Assembly: GCF_028885415.1 (NCBI RefSeq)
Contig: NZ_CP118527.1
Coordinates: forward strand, 2,604,001-2,668,000
Source: Streptomyces coeruleorubidus
Lineage (GTDB): Bacteria; Actinomycetota; Actinomycetes; Streptomycetales; Streptomycetaceae
Reading direction: 5' to 3'
Length of the DNA stretch: 64,000 bases
Below are positions 9,688 through 17,102 of this stretch, in pieces. The notes beneath the pieces are model-generated. The model did no database searches. It saw only the letters and a list, made by a program, of their open reading frames with translations, and had not been told where the DNA came from. How positions within the stretch are numbered: the first letter of the stretch is position 1; every line of letters begins with the position of its first letter. Made by a program: the position numbers and the translations under genes.

Positions 9688-11625
9688 GTGGACACGACCC
9701 TTCAGGACCCCTTGGTCGGGCAGGTGCTCGACGGCCGGTATCGCATCGACGCGCGGATCGCGGTCGGCGGGATGGCCACGGTCTACCGGGCCGTGGACAC
9801 CCGGCTCGACCGGGTCCTCGCGCTCAAGGTGATGCACCCCTCGCTCGCGGTCGACGGCTCGTTCGTCGAGCGGTTCATCCGCGAGGCGAAGTCGGTGGCC
9901 CGGCTGGCTCACCCGAACGTGGTGCAGGTCTTCGACCAGGGCACCGACGGCAGTTACGTCTACCTCGCCATGGAGTACGTCGCGGGCTGCACCCTGCGGG
10001 ACGTGCTGCGCGAGCGCGGGGCGCTTCAGCCGCGTGCCGCCCTGGACATCCTGGAGCCGGTGCTGGCCGCGCTGGGCGCCGCGCACCGCGCCGGGTTCGT
10101 GCACCGCGACATGAAGCCCGAGAACGTCCTGATAGGGGACGACGGCCGGGTCAAGGTCGCCGACTTCGGGCTCGTCCGGGCCGTGGACACGGTGACGAAC
10201 ACCACCGGCACCGTGCTCGGCACGGTCTCGTACCTCGCCCCCGAGCAGATAGAGAACGGCACCGCCGACCCCCGCGTCGACGTGTACGCGTGCGGCGTGA
10301 TGCTGTACGAGATGCTGACCGGCGACAAGCCGCACGACGGGGACTCCCCGGCCGTGATCCTCTACAAGCATCTGCACGAGGACGTCCCGCCGCCCTCGGC
10401 CGCCGTGCCCTCTCTGGCGTACGAGCTGGACGAGATGGTGGCCTCGGCGACCGCCCGCACCCCGGACATCCGCCCGCACGACGCGGTGGCGCTGCTCGCA
10501 CAGGTCCGTGACGGGCGCGGCCGGCTGACCGTGGAGCAGCTGGACGCGGTGCCGCCGCAGGCCCTCGCGGCGGACCACGACAACGCCGACGACCGTACGA
10601 GCGTGATCCCGCGCGCGCTGGCCACGCCGCGCCCGCTGCCCGTCAACGAGTACGAAAAGGAGGGCTCCGCAGCCGCGCTCAACCGCACCAGCCGCTTCGC
10701 GTCCCCGCCGCCCCCGCCGTCCCGGCGCCGCTCGGGGCCCCGGCGCGGCCCGATGGCGATCGTCGTCGCCGTCCTGCTCGTGCTCGGACTCGGCGCCGGC
10801 ATCTGGTACGTCAACTCGGGCCAGTTCACCGAGGTCCCCCCGCTACTGGCGAAGACCCAGGCGCAGGCCGAGGACCGGCTGGCGGACGCGGGTCTGGAGC
10901 TCGGCAAGGTCGAGCACGCCTACAGCGACACCGTGGAGCGCGGCACGGTCATCAGCAGCGACCCGAAGGCCGGGACCCGCATCCGGGGCAACGACTCGGT
11001 GTCCCTCACCATCTCCGACGGCCCCGAGAACGTGCGAGTGCCCGCCCTGGAGGGCCGGCGGCTGGACAAGGCGCGGTCCCTGCTGAAGGAGGACGGGCTG
11101 GAGCCGGGCATGGTCACCCGGGAGTTCAGCGAGGACGTGCCCAAGGGCTCGGTGATCTCCGCACGGCCGGCGGACGGCACGAAGGTGCGCGCGGGCACGG
11201 CCGTCGCGCTCGTCGTCAGCAAGGGCAGCCCCATCGACATCCCCGACGTCACCGGTGACGACCTGGCCGACGCCAAGGCCGAGCTGCAGGACGCAGGTCT
11301 CAAGGTGGAGGTCGCCACCGAGCGGGTCACCTCCTCCGAGTTCGACAAGGGCCAGGTCGCCAAGCAGAGCCCGAGCCCCGGCGGCCAGGCGGCCGAGGGC
11401 GACACGGTGACGCTGACGCTGTCCAAGGGCCCGGAGATGATCGAGGTCCCGGACGTGGTCGGCGACAGCGTCGACGACGCCAAGCGGGAGCTGGAGAACG
11501 CCGGGTTCCAGGTCGAGGAGGACCGAGGACTGCTCGGCCTGTTCGGCGACACGGTGAAGGGCCAGTCCGTGGAGGGCGGGGAGACGGCGCCCAAGGGCTC
11601 GACGATCACCATCCAGATCCGGTGA
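9688..11625 (+). CDS. Membrane Ser/Thr protein kinase with four PASTA domains (PknB type)
   Basis: The 645-residue protein has a eukaryotic-type kinase domain at residues 15-285: glycine loop IAVGGMATV, catalytic Lys47 in LALKVM, HRDMKPEN at about 139-146, DFG and APEQ. A Pro-rich linker precedes one membrane span (about 353-377, MAIVVAVLLVLGLGAGIWYV), then four extracellular PASTA repeats to the C terminus. PASTA domains bind muropeptides or lipid II, so the kinase should sense cell-wall state and signal to division and growth proteins. The GTG at 9688 (MDTTLQDPL) is preferred. TACACT eight bases upstream could be a -10 of a leaderless mRNA. An ATG at 9667 is in frame but lacks a ribosome site. 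Confidence 0.93.
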   Translation: MDTTLQDPLVGQVLDGRYRIDARIAVGGMATVYRAVDTRLDRVLALKVMHPSLAVDGSFVERFIREAKSVARLAHPNVVQVFDQGTDGSYVYLAMEYVAGCTLRDVLRERGALQPRAALDILEPVLAALGAAHRAGFVHRDMKPENVLIGDDGRVKVADFGLVRAVDTVTNTTGTVLGTVSYLAPEQIENGTADPRVDVYACGVMLYEMLTGDKPHDGDSPAVILYKHLHEDVPPPSAAVPSLAYELDEMVASATARTPDIRPHDAVALLAQVRDGRGRLTVEQLDAVPPQALAADHDNADDRTSVIPRALATPRPLPVNEYEKEGSAAALNRTSRFASPPPPPSRRRSGPRRGPMAIVVAVLLVLGLGAGIWYVNSGQFTEVPPLLAKTQAQAEDRLADAGLELGKVEHAYSDTVERGTVISSDPKAGTRIRGNDSVSLTISDGPENVRVPALEGRRLDKARSLLKEDGLEPGMVTREFSEDVPKGSVISARPADGTKVRAGTAVALVVSKGSPIDIPDVTGDDLADAKAELQDAGLKVEVATERVTSSEFDKGQVAKQSPSPGGQAAEGDTVTLTLSKGPEMIEVPDVVGDSVDDAKRELENAGFQVEEDRGLLGLFGDTVKGQSVEGGETAPKGSTITIQIR

Positions 11626-11683
11626 CGGGGGCAGGCAGGAGCCCGTGGGTAGGGCCCGGCCGGGCGCATGACACCCTGAACGG

Positions 11684-12559
11684 GTGAACAATCAGCTGTC
11701 CGGCCCCTCCCGCAACCCCGTGGGCGGCCACGTCCCCGTGGCCGGTGGGCTCCACTCCGTCGGCCTGTCCTACGCCCGTGATCTGAAGGCCGAGACCGTC
11801 CAGGTCTTCGTCGCCAACCCGCGCGGCTGGGCCACTCCGGCCGGCAATCCGAAGCAGGACGAGGCGTTCCGCGCCGCGTGCGAGGCCGAGTCGATCCCGG
11901 CTTACGTCCACGCCCCCTACCTGATCAACTTCGGCTCGCACACCGAGGCGACCGTGGAGCGGTCCGTGGAGTCGCTGCGGCACTCGCTGCGCCGCGGGCG
12001 GGAGATCGGGGCGCTGGGCGTGGTCGTGCACACCGGCAGCGCGACCGGCGGCCGGGAGCGGTCCGTGGCGCTGAAGCAGGTACGGGAGCACCTGCTGCCG
12101 CTGCTCGACGAACTGAACGACGACGACCCGTACCTGCTGCTGGAGTCGACCGCCGGGCAGGGCGCCTCCCTGTGCTCACGGACGTGGGACTTCGGCCCGT
12201 ACTTCGAGGCGCTGGACGCCCATCCGATGCTGGGCGTGTGCCTGGACACCTGCCACATCTTCGCCGCCGGGCACGACCTGACCGGCCCCAGCGGCATGCA
12301 CCAGACGCTGGACCTGCTGGTGGACACGGTCGGCGAGGGCCGGCTGAAGCTGATCCACGCCAACGACTCCAAGGACGTGGTGGGCGCGCACAAGGACCGG
12401 CACGAGAACATCGGTGTGGGCCACATCGGCGAGGACCCGTTCCGGGCCCTGATGACGCACCCCGCGACCGAGGGCGTGCCGCTGGTCATCGAGACGCCGG
12501 GCGGCAAGGAAGGGCACGCGGCGGACGTGGAGCGACTGAAGAAGCTGCGCGACTGCTGA
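11684..12559 (+). CDS. nfo: Deoxyribonuclease IV (AP endonuclease)
   Basis: Endonuclease IV cleaves 5' to abasic sites in base-excision repair. The 291-residue protein keeps the metal-ligand segments of the TIM-barrel family: YVHAPYLINF, VVHTGSATGG, LLLESTAGQG, CLDTCHIFAAGHDL, LIHANDSKD, HENIGVGHIG and the terminal VIETPGGKEG. The GTG at 11684 is the only sensible start before GGHVPVAGGL. It lies 58 bases after the kinase gene on the same strand, with a weak hairpin following its stop. Confidence 0.94.
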   Translation: MNNQLSGPSRNPVGGHVPVAGGLHSVGLSYARDLKAETVQVFVANPRGWATPAGNPKQDEAFRAACEAESIPAYVHAPYLINFGSHTEATVERSVESLRHSLRRGREIGALGVVVHTGSATGGRERSVALKQVREHLLPLLDELNDDDPYLLLESTAGQGASLCSRTWDFGPYFEALDAHPMLGVCLDTCHIFAAGHDLTGPSGMHQTLDLLVDTVGEGRLKLIHANDSKDVVGAHKDRHENIGVGHIGEDPFRALMTHPATEGVPLVIETPGGKEGHAADVERLKKLRDC

Positions 12560-12568
12560 AGACCGCAA

Positions 12569-12600
12569 AGGCCCCAGAGGCGTCGAAGCCTCGCAGGCCT
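12569..12600. terminator. Bidirectional terminator-like hairpin between nfo and the sulfite-oxidase-like gene
   Basis: Nested arms AGGCC/GGCCT (12569-12573 and 12596-12600) enclose GAGGC...GCCTC, between two convergent stops. There is no U-run, as is usual in Streptomyces. Confidence 0.45.
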
Positions 12601-13250
12601 CAGAGGTCGGGGCCGTCCCCGGCCTCCTCCTGGTACGAGTAGCGCTGCTCCTGCCAGGGGTCGCCGATGTTGTGGTAGCCGCGCTCCTCCCAGAAGCCGC
12701 GCCGGTCGGCGGTCATGTACTCCACACCGCGCACCCACTTGGGGCCCTTCCAGGCGTACAGGTGGGGCACGATCAGGCGCAGCGGGAAGCCGTGCTCGGC
12801 GGTGAGCAGCTCACCGTCCTTGTGGGTGGCGAACAGGACGTGCTCGGAGGCGAAGTCGGACAGCCGGAGGTTGGAGCTGAATCCGTACTCGGCCCACACC
12901 ATCACATGGGTGACATCGTCCGCGGGCGGCGCGATGTCCAGGATCGTGCGCGCGGGGACACCGCCCCACTCGGCGCCCAGCATGCTGAACTTCGTGACGC
13001 AGTGCAGATCGGCCACGACGGTGGTGTACGGCAGGGCCGTGAACTCCTCGTGGGTCCAGCAGTGCTTGCCGCCGTCAGCCGTGGCGCCGAAGACCCTGAA
13101 CTCCCAGCGCTCGGACCGGAACTTGGGGACGGGTCCGTAGTGTGTGACCGGCCAGCCGCGCTGCACCCGCTGTCCCGGCGGAAGCCCGGGCTGCGCCGCT
13201 CCTGCCGGATCGCGCCCTTCTCCCGATTCGTGTCCCACCGGCTGACCCAT
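12600..13250 (-). CDS. Sulfite oxidase-fold molybdopterin oxidoreductase
   Basis: The 216-residue protein is the molybdopterin-binding core of the SUOX/MsrP family. LHCVTKFS contains the conserved Cys that ligates molybdenum. WGGVPARTILD and a region with HVMVWAEYGFSSNL follow the fold, and LIVPHLYAWKGPKWVRGVE is a strong family signature. No signal peptide, haem domain or dimerisation domain is present, so this is the short cytoplasmic-looking type common in actinobacteria. The substrate is unknown. The start is the ATG at 13250 after AGGATGGAG. It converges with nfo. Confidence 0.88.
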   Translation of the reverse strand: MGQPVGHESGEGRDPAGAAQPGLPPGQRVQRGWPVTHYGPVPKFRSERWEFRVFGATADGGKHCWTHEEFTALPYTTVVADLHCVTKFSMLGAEWGGVPARTILDIAPPADDVTHVMVWAEYGFSSNLRLSDFASEHVLFATHKDGELLTAEHGFPLRLIVPHLYAWKGPKWVRGVEYMTADRRGFWEERGYHNIGDPWQEQRYSYQEEAGDGPDL

Positions 13251-13328
13251 GACTCCATCCTGACAGACCTCGGGTGATGCCCCTGACCGGGGCCACCACA
13301 AAACAGGGCAATCAGAACTAAGCATGCC

Positions 13329-13341
13329 CTTACTTAGTAAG
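13329..13341. promoter_or_regulatory. Palindrome upstream of bfr
   Basis: CTTACT-T-AGTAAG is a perfect dyad with a further ACTTACT at about 13347. It lies about 85 bases before the bfr ATG. It is not a standard DmdR/IdeR iron box, so the regulator is unknown. Confidence 0.45.
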
Positions 13342-13425
13342 TGGAGACTTACTGGACGATCTTCGCTGCCGGTGGAATCATGCGGCGCAACCTGCCAGTT
13401 CCCCCGCGTGGAAGGAGCCTCTGCG

Positions 13426-13902
13426 ATGCAGGGCGACCCCGAGGTCCTCGAATTCCTGAACGAGCAGTTGACCGGCGAGCTGACGGCGATCAACCAGTAC
13501 TGGCTGCATTACCGGATCCAGGACAACAAAGGCTGGACCAAGCTCGCCAAGTACACGCGTGAAGAATCCATCGACGAGATGAAGCACGCGGACAAGATCA
13601 CCGAACGCATTCTCATGCTGGACGGCCTGCCCAACTACCAGCGGCTCTTCCACGTACGGGTCGGCCAGACGGTCACCGAGATGTTCCAGGCCGACCGCCA
13701 GGTCGAGGTCGAGGCGATCGACCGCCTCAAGCGCGGTATCGAGGTGATGCGCACCAAGGGCGACATCACGTCCGCGAACCTCTTCGAGTCGATCCTGGAG
13801 GACGAGGAGCACCACATCGACTACCTGGACACGCAGCTGGAGCTCATCGACAAGCTCGGCGAGGCGCTCTACCTCGCGCAGCAGATCGAGCAGCCGAGCT
13901 AG
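13426..13902 (+). CDS. bfr: Bacterioferritin
   Basis: This 158-residue ferritin stores iron as a 24-mer with haem at the dimer interface. Ferroxidase ligands are in place: Glu in NEQLTGELTAINQYW, Glu and His in REESIDEMKHADKI, and Glu/His in LEDEEHHIDYLDTQ. The haem-ligand Met is in DEMKHAD. The ATG at 13426 follows GGAAGGAG. The IS630 element begins 13 bases after its stop. Before that insertion it would have ended tail to tail with bfd. Confidence 0.96.
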   Translation: MQGDPEVLEFLNEQLTGELTAINQYWLHYRIQDNKGWTKLAKYTREESIDEMKHADKITERILMLDGLPNYQRLFHVRVGQTVTEMFQADRQVEVEAIDRLKRGIEVMRTKGDITSANLFESILEDEEHHIDYLDTQLELIDKLGEALYLAQQIEQPS

Positions 13903-13915
13903 GGGCGGGCCCCTA

Positions 13916-15100
13916 GTGATCTGGTCTTGAGTTCACGTCTCGCCACGTGAGTCGTGGTTCGTTTCAGATTTCGGCTCGGGCGGTGACAGCGGCTGGCGGC
14001 TGCGGTCTGCTGGAGGAATGGGGGACAGCAGGCTGCAACCGCTGGTGTTATCCGAGGACGAGCGGCTGGTGTTGCAGGGGTGGGCCAAACGGCGGACAAC
14101 CGCGCAGGGTCTGGCCAAGCGGGCACGGATCGTGCTGGCGTGCGCGGACGGGCTGAACAACACCGCGGTGGCCGCGCGGCTGGACACTGATCGGGGGACC
14201 GTGAGCCGGTGGCGGACCAGATTTCTGCAACGCCGTCTCGATGGTCTGTCCGACGAGCTGCGTCCCGGCGTGCCCCGCACCATCACCGACGCCCAGGTGG
14301 AAGAGGTGGTGGTGCGCACGCTGGAAGAGGTGCCCGAAGGCGCCACCCACTGGTCGAAGCGGGAGTTGGCCCGGCGGGTGGGGATCTCACCGACGAGTGT
14401 GCTGCGGATCTGGCGGGCCTTCGGGCTGCAGCCCTGGCGCACGGAGACCTTCAAGATCTCTCCGGACCCGCTGCTGATCGACAAGATCCGTGACGTGGTC
14501 GGGCTGTATCTCGCCCCGCCGGCGAACGCGGCCGTCTTCGCGGTCGACGAGAAGCCGCAGATCCAGGCCCTGGAACGGACAGCTCCGGTACTGCCGATGG
14601 TCCCGGGCATCCCCGAGCGGCGCAGCTTCGACTACGTCCGGCACGGCACCGTGGACCTGTTCGCCGCCCTGAACACCGCCACCGGCAAGGTGATCGGCAA
14701 GCTGTCCGCGCAGCACCGGGCCGTGGACTTCCGCGACTTCCTCGACGAGATCGACCGCCAGACCGATCCCGGCCTGGCGGTCCACGTGATCTGCGACAAC
14801 CTCTCCGCCCACAAGGCGCCGGTGGTCCACAAGTGGCTTCTGGCCCATCCCCGGTTCGAGCTGCATTTCACCCCGACTTACTCGTCCTGGATCAACCAGG
14901 TCGAGCGGTGGTTCGCCGAACTACAGCGGCGCTGCCTCGAACGCGGCGTGTTCTGCTCACTCGACGAGCTCAAGACCGCCCTCGAGGACTGGATCAAGAC
15001 CTGGAACGAGCAGGCCCGGCCCTTCAAGTGGACCAAGACCGCAGACCAGATCATCGACCGCATCTGCCGCTACTGCGACAGGATCTCCGGACCGGGACAC
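13916..15100 (+). mobile_element. Intact IS630-family insertion sequence between bfr and bfd
   Basis: The element is 1,185 bases and flanked by TA on both sides (13914-13915 and 15101-15102), the target duplication expected for IS630/Tc1-mariner elements. Its ends match as imperfect inverted repeats: GTGATCTGGTCTTGAG at the left against the complement of the right end, GTGTCCCGGTCCGGAG, with 11 of 16 bases identical (14 of 19 if the flanking CTA is counted). It carries one full-length transposase. Removing it and one TA restores a short bfr-bfd gap. Confidence 0.9.
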
Positions 15101-15103
15101 TAG
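14018..15103 (+). CDS. IS630-family DDE transposase
   Basis: The 361-residue protein has an N-terminal pair of helix-turn-helix modules (GLAKRARIVLACADG, NTAVAARLDTDRGTVSRWR and ELARRVGISPTSVLRIW), then a DDE catalytic core with FAVDEKPQIQ, HVICDNLSAHK and YSSWINQVERWF. All three acidic residues are present and the frame is uninterrupted, so it is probably active. The ATG at 14018 directly follows GGAGGA. The stop codon is TAG, made from the right-hand target TA plus a host G, so the element itself carries no stop. Confidence 0.93.
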   Translation: MGDSRLQPLVLSEDERLVLQGWAKRRTTAQGLAKRARIVLACADGLNNTAVAARLDTDRGTVSRWRTRFLQRRLDGLSDELRPGVPRTITDAQVEEVVVRTLEEVPEGATHWSKRELARRVGISPTSVLRIWRAFGLQPWRTETFKISPDPLLIDKIRDVVGLYLAPPANAAVFAVDEKPQIQALERTAPVLPMVPGIPERRSFDYVRHGTVDLFAALNTATGKVIGKLSAQHRAVDFRDFLDEIDRQTDPGLAVHVICDNLSAHKAPVVHKWLLAHPRFELHFTPTYSSWINQVERWFAELQRRCLERGVFCSLDELKTALEDWIKTWNEQARPFKWTKTADQIIDRICRYCDRISGPGH

Positions 15104-15333
15104 GCGGCGTCTTCCAGCTCCGCGAGCACCGGCTGGCCCCGGTCGGCCATTTCACGGCGAGGGCACGCACCCCTGCCCAGGATCGCCTGGATGCGACGTA
15201 CGCACGACCCGCAGTCCGTGCCCGCCTTGCATGCGGAGGCTATCTGCCGAGGGGTGCAGGCGCCGCCGTCCGCGTGCTGCTTGACCTGCTGCTCGGTGAT
15301 CCCGAAGCAACTGCACACGTACACGCGGTCCAC
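15100..15333 (-). CDS. bfd: Bacterioferritin-associated ferredoxin
   Basis: Bfd donates an electron to bacterioferritin to release stored iron. The 77-residue protein has the [2Fe-2S] cysteines of the BFD fold: VYVCSCFGIT near the N terminus and DCGSC about 33 residues later. An iron box lies 42 bases upstream of its start. The stop codon (TAG on the minus strand) is built from the IS630 terminal C and the duplicated TA, so the reading frame survives the insertion unchanged. Confidence 0.93.
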   Translation of the reverse strand: MDRVYVCSCFGITEQQVKQHADGGACTPRQIASACKAGTDCGSCVRRIQAILGRGACPRREMADRGQPVLAELEDAA

Positions 15334-15374
15334 CTCCCGACAGGTCGTTCCAAGGCGCCGTCCCCGTTGATCGG

Positions 15375-15393
15375 TGAGGCTAACCTAACCTTA
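15375..15393 (-). promoter_or_regulatory. Iron box (DmdR/IdeR operator) upstream of bfd
   Basis: On the minus strand the 19-mer TAAGGTTAGGTTAGCCTCA matches the actinobacterial DtxR-family consensus TTAGGTTAGGCTAACCTAA at 15 of 19 positions. Its position just upstream of bfd implies repression by iron-loaded DmdR, releasing stored iron when iron is scarce. Confidence 0.8.
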
Positions 15394-15418
15394 CCCGCCG
15401 GGTCGGAGACGCAAAAGT

Positions 15419-15458
15419 CGACTGGGGCGCGGATCGTATGTGATCCGCGCCCCAGTCG
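15419..15458 (-). terminator. Strong hairpin terminator behind the DAHP synthase gene
   Basis: Seventeen perfectly paired bases (CGACTGGGGCGCGGATC at 15419-15435 against 15442-15458) around a six-base loop lie 25 bases past the stop of the gene ending at 15483. Confidence 0.85.
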
Positions 15459-15482
15459 CTGTCGGTGTAACAGGCGAAACGG

Positions 15483-16835
15483 TTACTGGTCCCTGTACAT
15501 CTCGGCCACGAGGAACGCCAGGTCCAGCGACTGGCTGCGGTTGAGCCGCGGGTCGCAGGCCGTCTCGTAGCGCTGGTGCAGATCGTCGACGAAGATCTCG
15601 TCGCCGCCGCCCACGCACTCGGTGACGTCGTCGCCGGTCAGCTCCACGTGGATGCCGCCCGGGTGGGTGCCGAGGGCCTTGTGGACCTCGAAGAAGCCCT
15701 TGACCTCGTCGAGCACGTCGTCGAAGCGGCGGGTCTTGTGCCCGGAGGCCGCCTCGAAGGTGTTGCCGTGCATCGGGTCGGTGACCCAGGCGACGGTGGC
15801 GCCCGAGGCGGTGACCTTCTCGACCAGCTCGGGGAGCTTGTCGCGGACCTTGTCGGCGCCCATGCGGACGATGAAGGTCAGCCGGCCCGGCTCCCGCTCC
15901 GGGTCGAGGCGCTCGATGTACTGCAGCGCGTCCTCGGCCGTCGTCGTCGGGCCGAGCTTGATGCCGATCGGGTTGCGGATCTGCGACGCGAACTCGATGT
16001 GCGCGTGGTCCAGCTGCCGGGTGCGCTCACCGATCCACACCATGTGCGCGGAGACGTCGTACAGCTGCCCGGTGCGCGAGTCGATCCTGGTCAGGGCGGA
16101 CTCGTAGTCGAGCAGCAGCGCCTCGTGCGAGGAGTAGAACTCGACCGTCTTGAACTCCTCCGGGTCGGCCCCGCAGGCGTGCATGAAGTTCAGCGCGTTG
16201 TCGATCTCGCGCGCCAGCTGCTCGTAGCGCTGCCCCGACGGGGACGACTTCACGAAGTCCTGGTTCCAGGCGTGCACCTGGCGCAGGTCGGCGTAGCCGC
16301 CGGTGGTGAAGGCGCGCACCAGGTTCAGCGTGGAGGCCGAGGCGTGGTACATGCGCTTCAGCCGCTCGGGGTCCGGGACGCGGGCCTCTTCGGTGAAGTC
16401 GAAGCCGTTGACGGAGTCGCCCCGGTACGTCGGCAGCGTCACGCCGTCGCGGGTCTCGGTCGGCTTGGAGCGCGGCTTGGAGTACTGGCCGGCGATGCGG
16501 CCGACCTTCACCACGGGCACGGACGCGGCGTACGTCAGCACGGCGCCCATCTGGAGCAGCGTCTTGAGCTTGTTGCGGATCTGGTCCGCGGACACCGCGT
16601 CGAAGGCCTCGGCGCAGTCGCCGCCCTGGAGGAGGAACGCCTCTCCCTTGGCGACGGCCGCCATCCGGGCACGCAGCTGGTCGCACTCGCCCGCGAAGAC
16701 GAGCGGCGGATACGACTCGAGGTCCGCAACGACTGCGCGCAGAGCCTCGGTGTCGGGGTACTCGGGCTGCTGCGCCGCGGGCAGGTCTCGCCAGGTGTTG
16801 CCAGCACTCGCGCTGGTCTTAGCGTTCACGGTCAC
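15483..16835 (-). CDS. aroH: Class II 3-deoxy-7-phosphoheptulonate (DAHP) synthase
   Basis: This enzyme condenses PEP and erythrose 4-phosphate, the first step of the shikimate pathway. The roughly 450-residue protein is plant-like (class II): TWRDLPAAQQPEYPD, PPLVFAGECDQLR, FLLQGGDCAEAFD, KVGRIAGQYSKPRSKP, LLDYESALTR, IKLGPTTTAEDAL and VTDPMHGNT carry the metal and substrate ligands. The start is the GTG at 16835; a second GTG at 16829 has slightly better ribosome-site spacing. It is divergent from the trp leader and trpE-G, putting the pathway entry and the tryptophan branch side by side. Confidence 0.94.
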   Translation of the reverse strand: MTVNAKTSASAGNTWRDLPAAQQPEYPDTEALRAVVADLESYPPLVFAGECDQLRARMAAVAKGEAFLLQGGDCAEAFDAVSADQIRNKLKTLLQMGAVLTYAASVPVVKVGRIAGQYSKPRSKPTETRDGVTLPTYRGDSVNGFDFTEEARVPDPERLKRMYHASASTLNLVRAFTTGGYADLRQVHAWNQDFVKSSPSGQRYEQLAREIDNALNFMHACGADPEEFKTVEFYSSHEALLLDYESALTRIDSRTGQLYDVSAHMVWIGERTRQLDHAHIEFASQIRNPIGIKLGPTTTAEDALQYIERLDPEREPGRLTFIVRMGADKVRDKLPELVEKVTASGATVAWVTDPMHGNTFEAASGHKTRRFDDVLDEVKGFFEVHKALGTHPGGIHVELTGDDVTECVGGGDEIFVDDLHQRYETACDPRLNRSQSLDLAFLVAEMYRDQ

Positions 16836-16931
16836 GGCCTCAACATTACGGGGTCGTGTCGGACGTCCTGCCCCATGCCCAGCAATTGAGACACGGGGTA
16901 CACGACTCGGACATGGGGTAGGGTGCCTGCC

Positions 16932-16988
16932 ATGTTCGCGCACTCGATCCAGAACTGGTGGTGGACCGCTCATCCGGCGGCCCACTGA
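16932..16988 (+). CDS. trpL: trp leader peptide
   Basis: The 18-codon frame encodes MFAHSIQNWWWTAHPAAH with three consecutive Trp codons, followed by a hairpin 21 bases past its stop. TAGGGT at 16919-16924 ends seven bases before the ATG, so transcription likely starts at or next to the initiation codon and the leader mRNA is probably leaderless. Ribosome stalling at the TGG run when charged tRNA-Trp is low should prevent the downstream terminator. Confidence 0.93.
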   Translation: MFAHSIQNWWWTAHPAAH

Positions 16989-17009
16989 CTGCGCGTACGA
17001 CAGACTTCG

Positions 17010-17036
17010 CGAAGGCCGCCCGAGGGGCGGCCTTCG
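17010..17036 (+). terminator. trp attenuator terminator hairpin
   Basis: CGAAGGCCGCCC (17010-17021), loop GAG and GGGCGGCCTTCG (17025-17036) form a perfect 12-bp stem followed by GCATTTCC. It lies between the leader peptide and trpE-G. GCGCGTACGAC and the leader coding region could form the competing antiterminator; I could not compute it. Confidence 0.88.
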
Positions 17037-17102
17037 GCATTTCCCGGGGTCGTTCCTCTCCACCGAAATCCCACCGGATCCTCGGAGAAGGAGCACGGAC
17101 CC

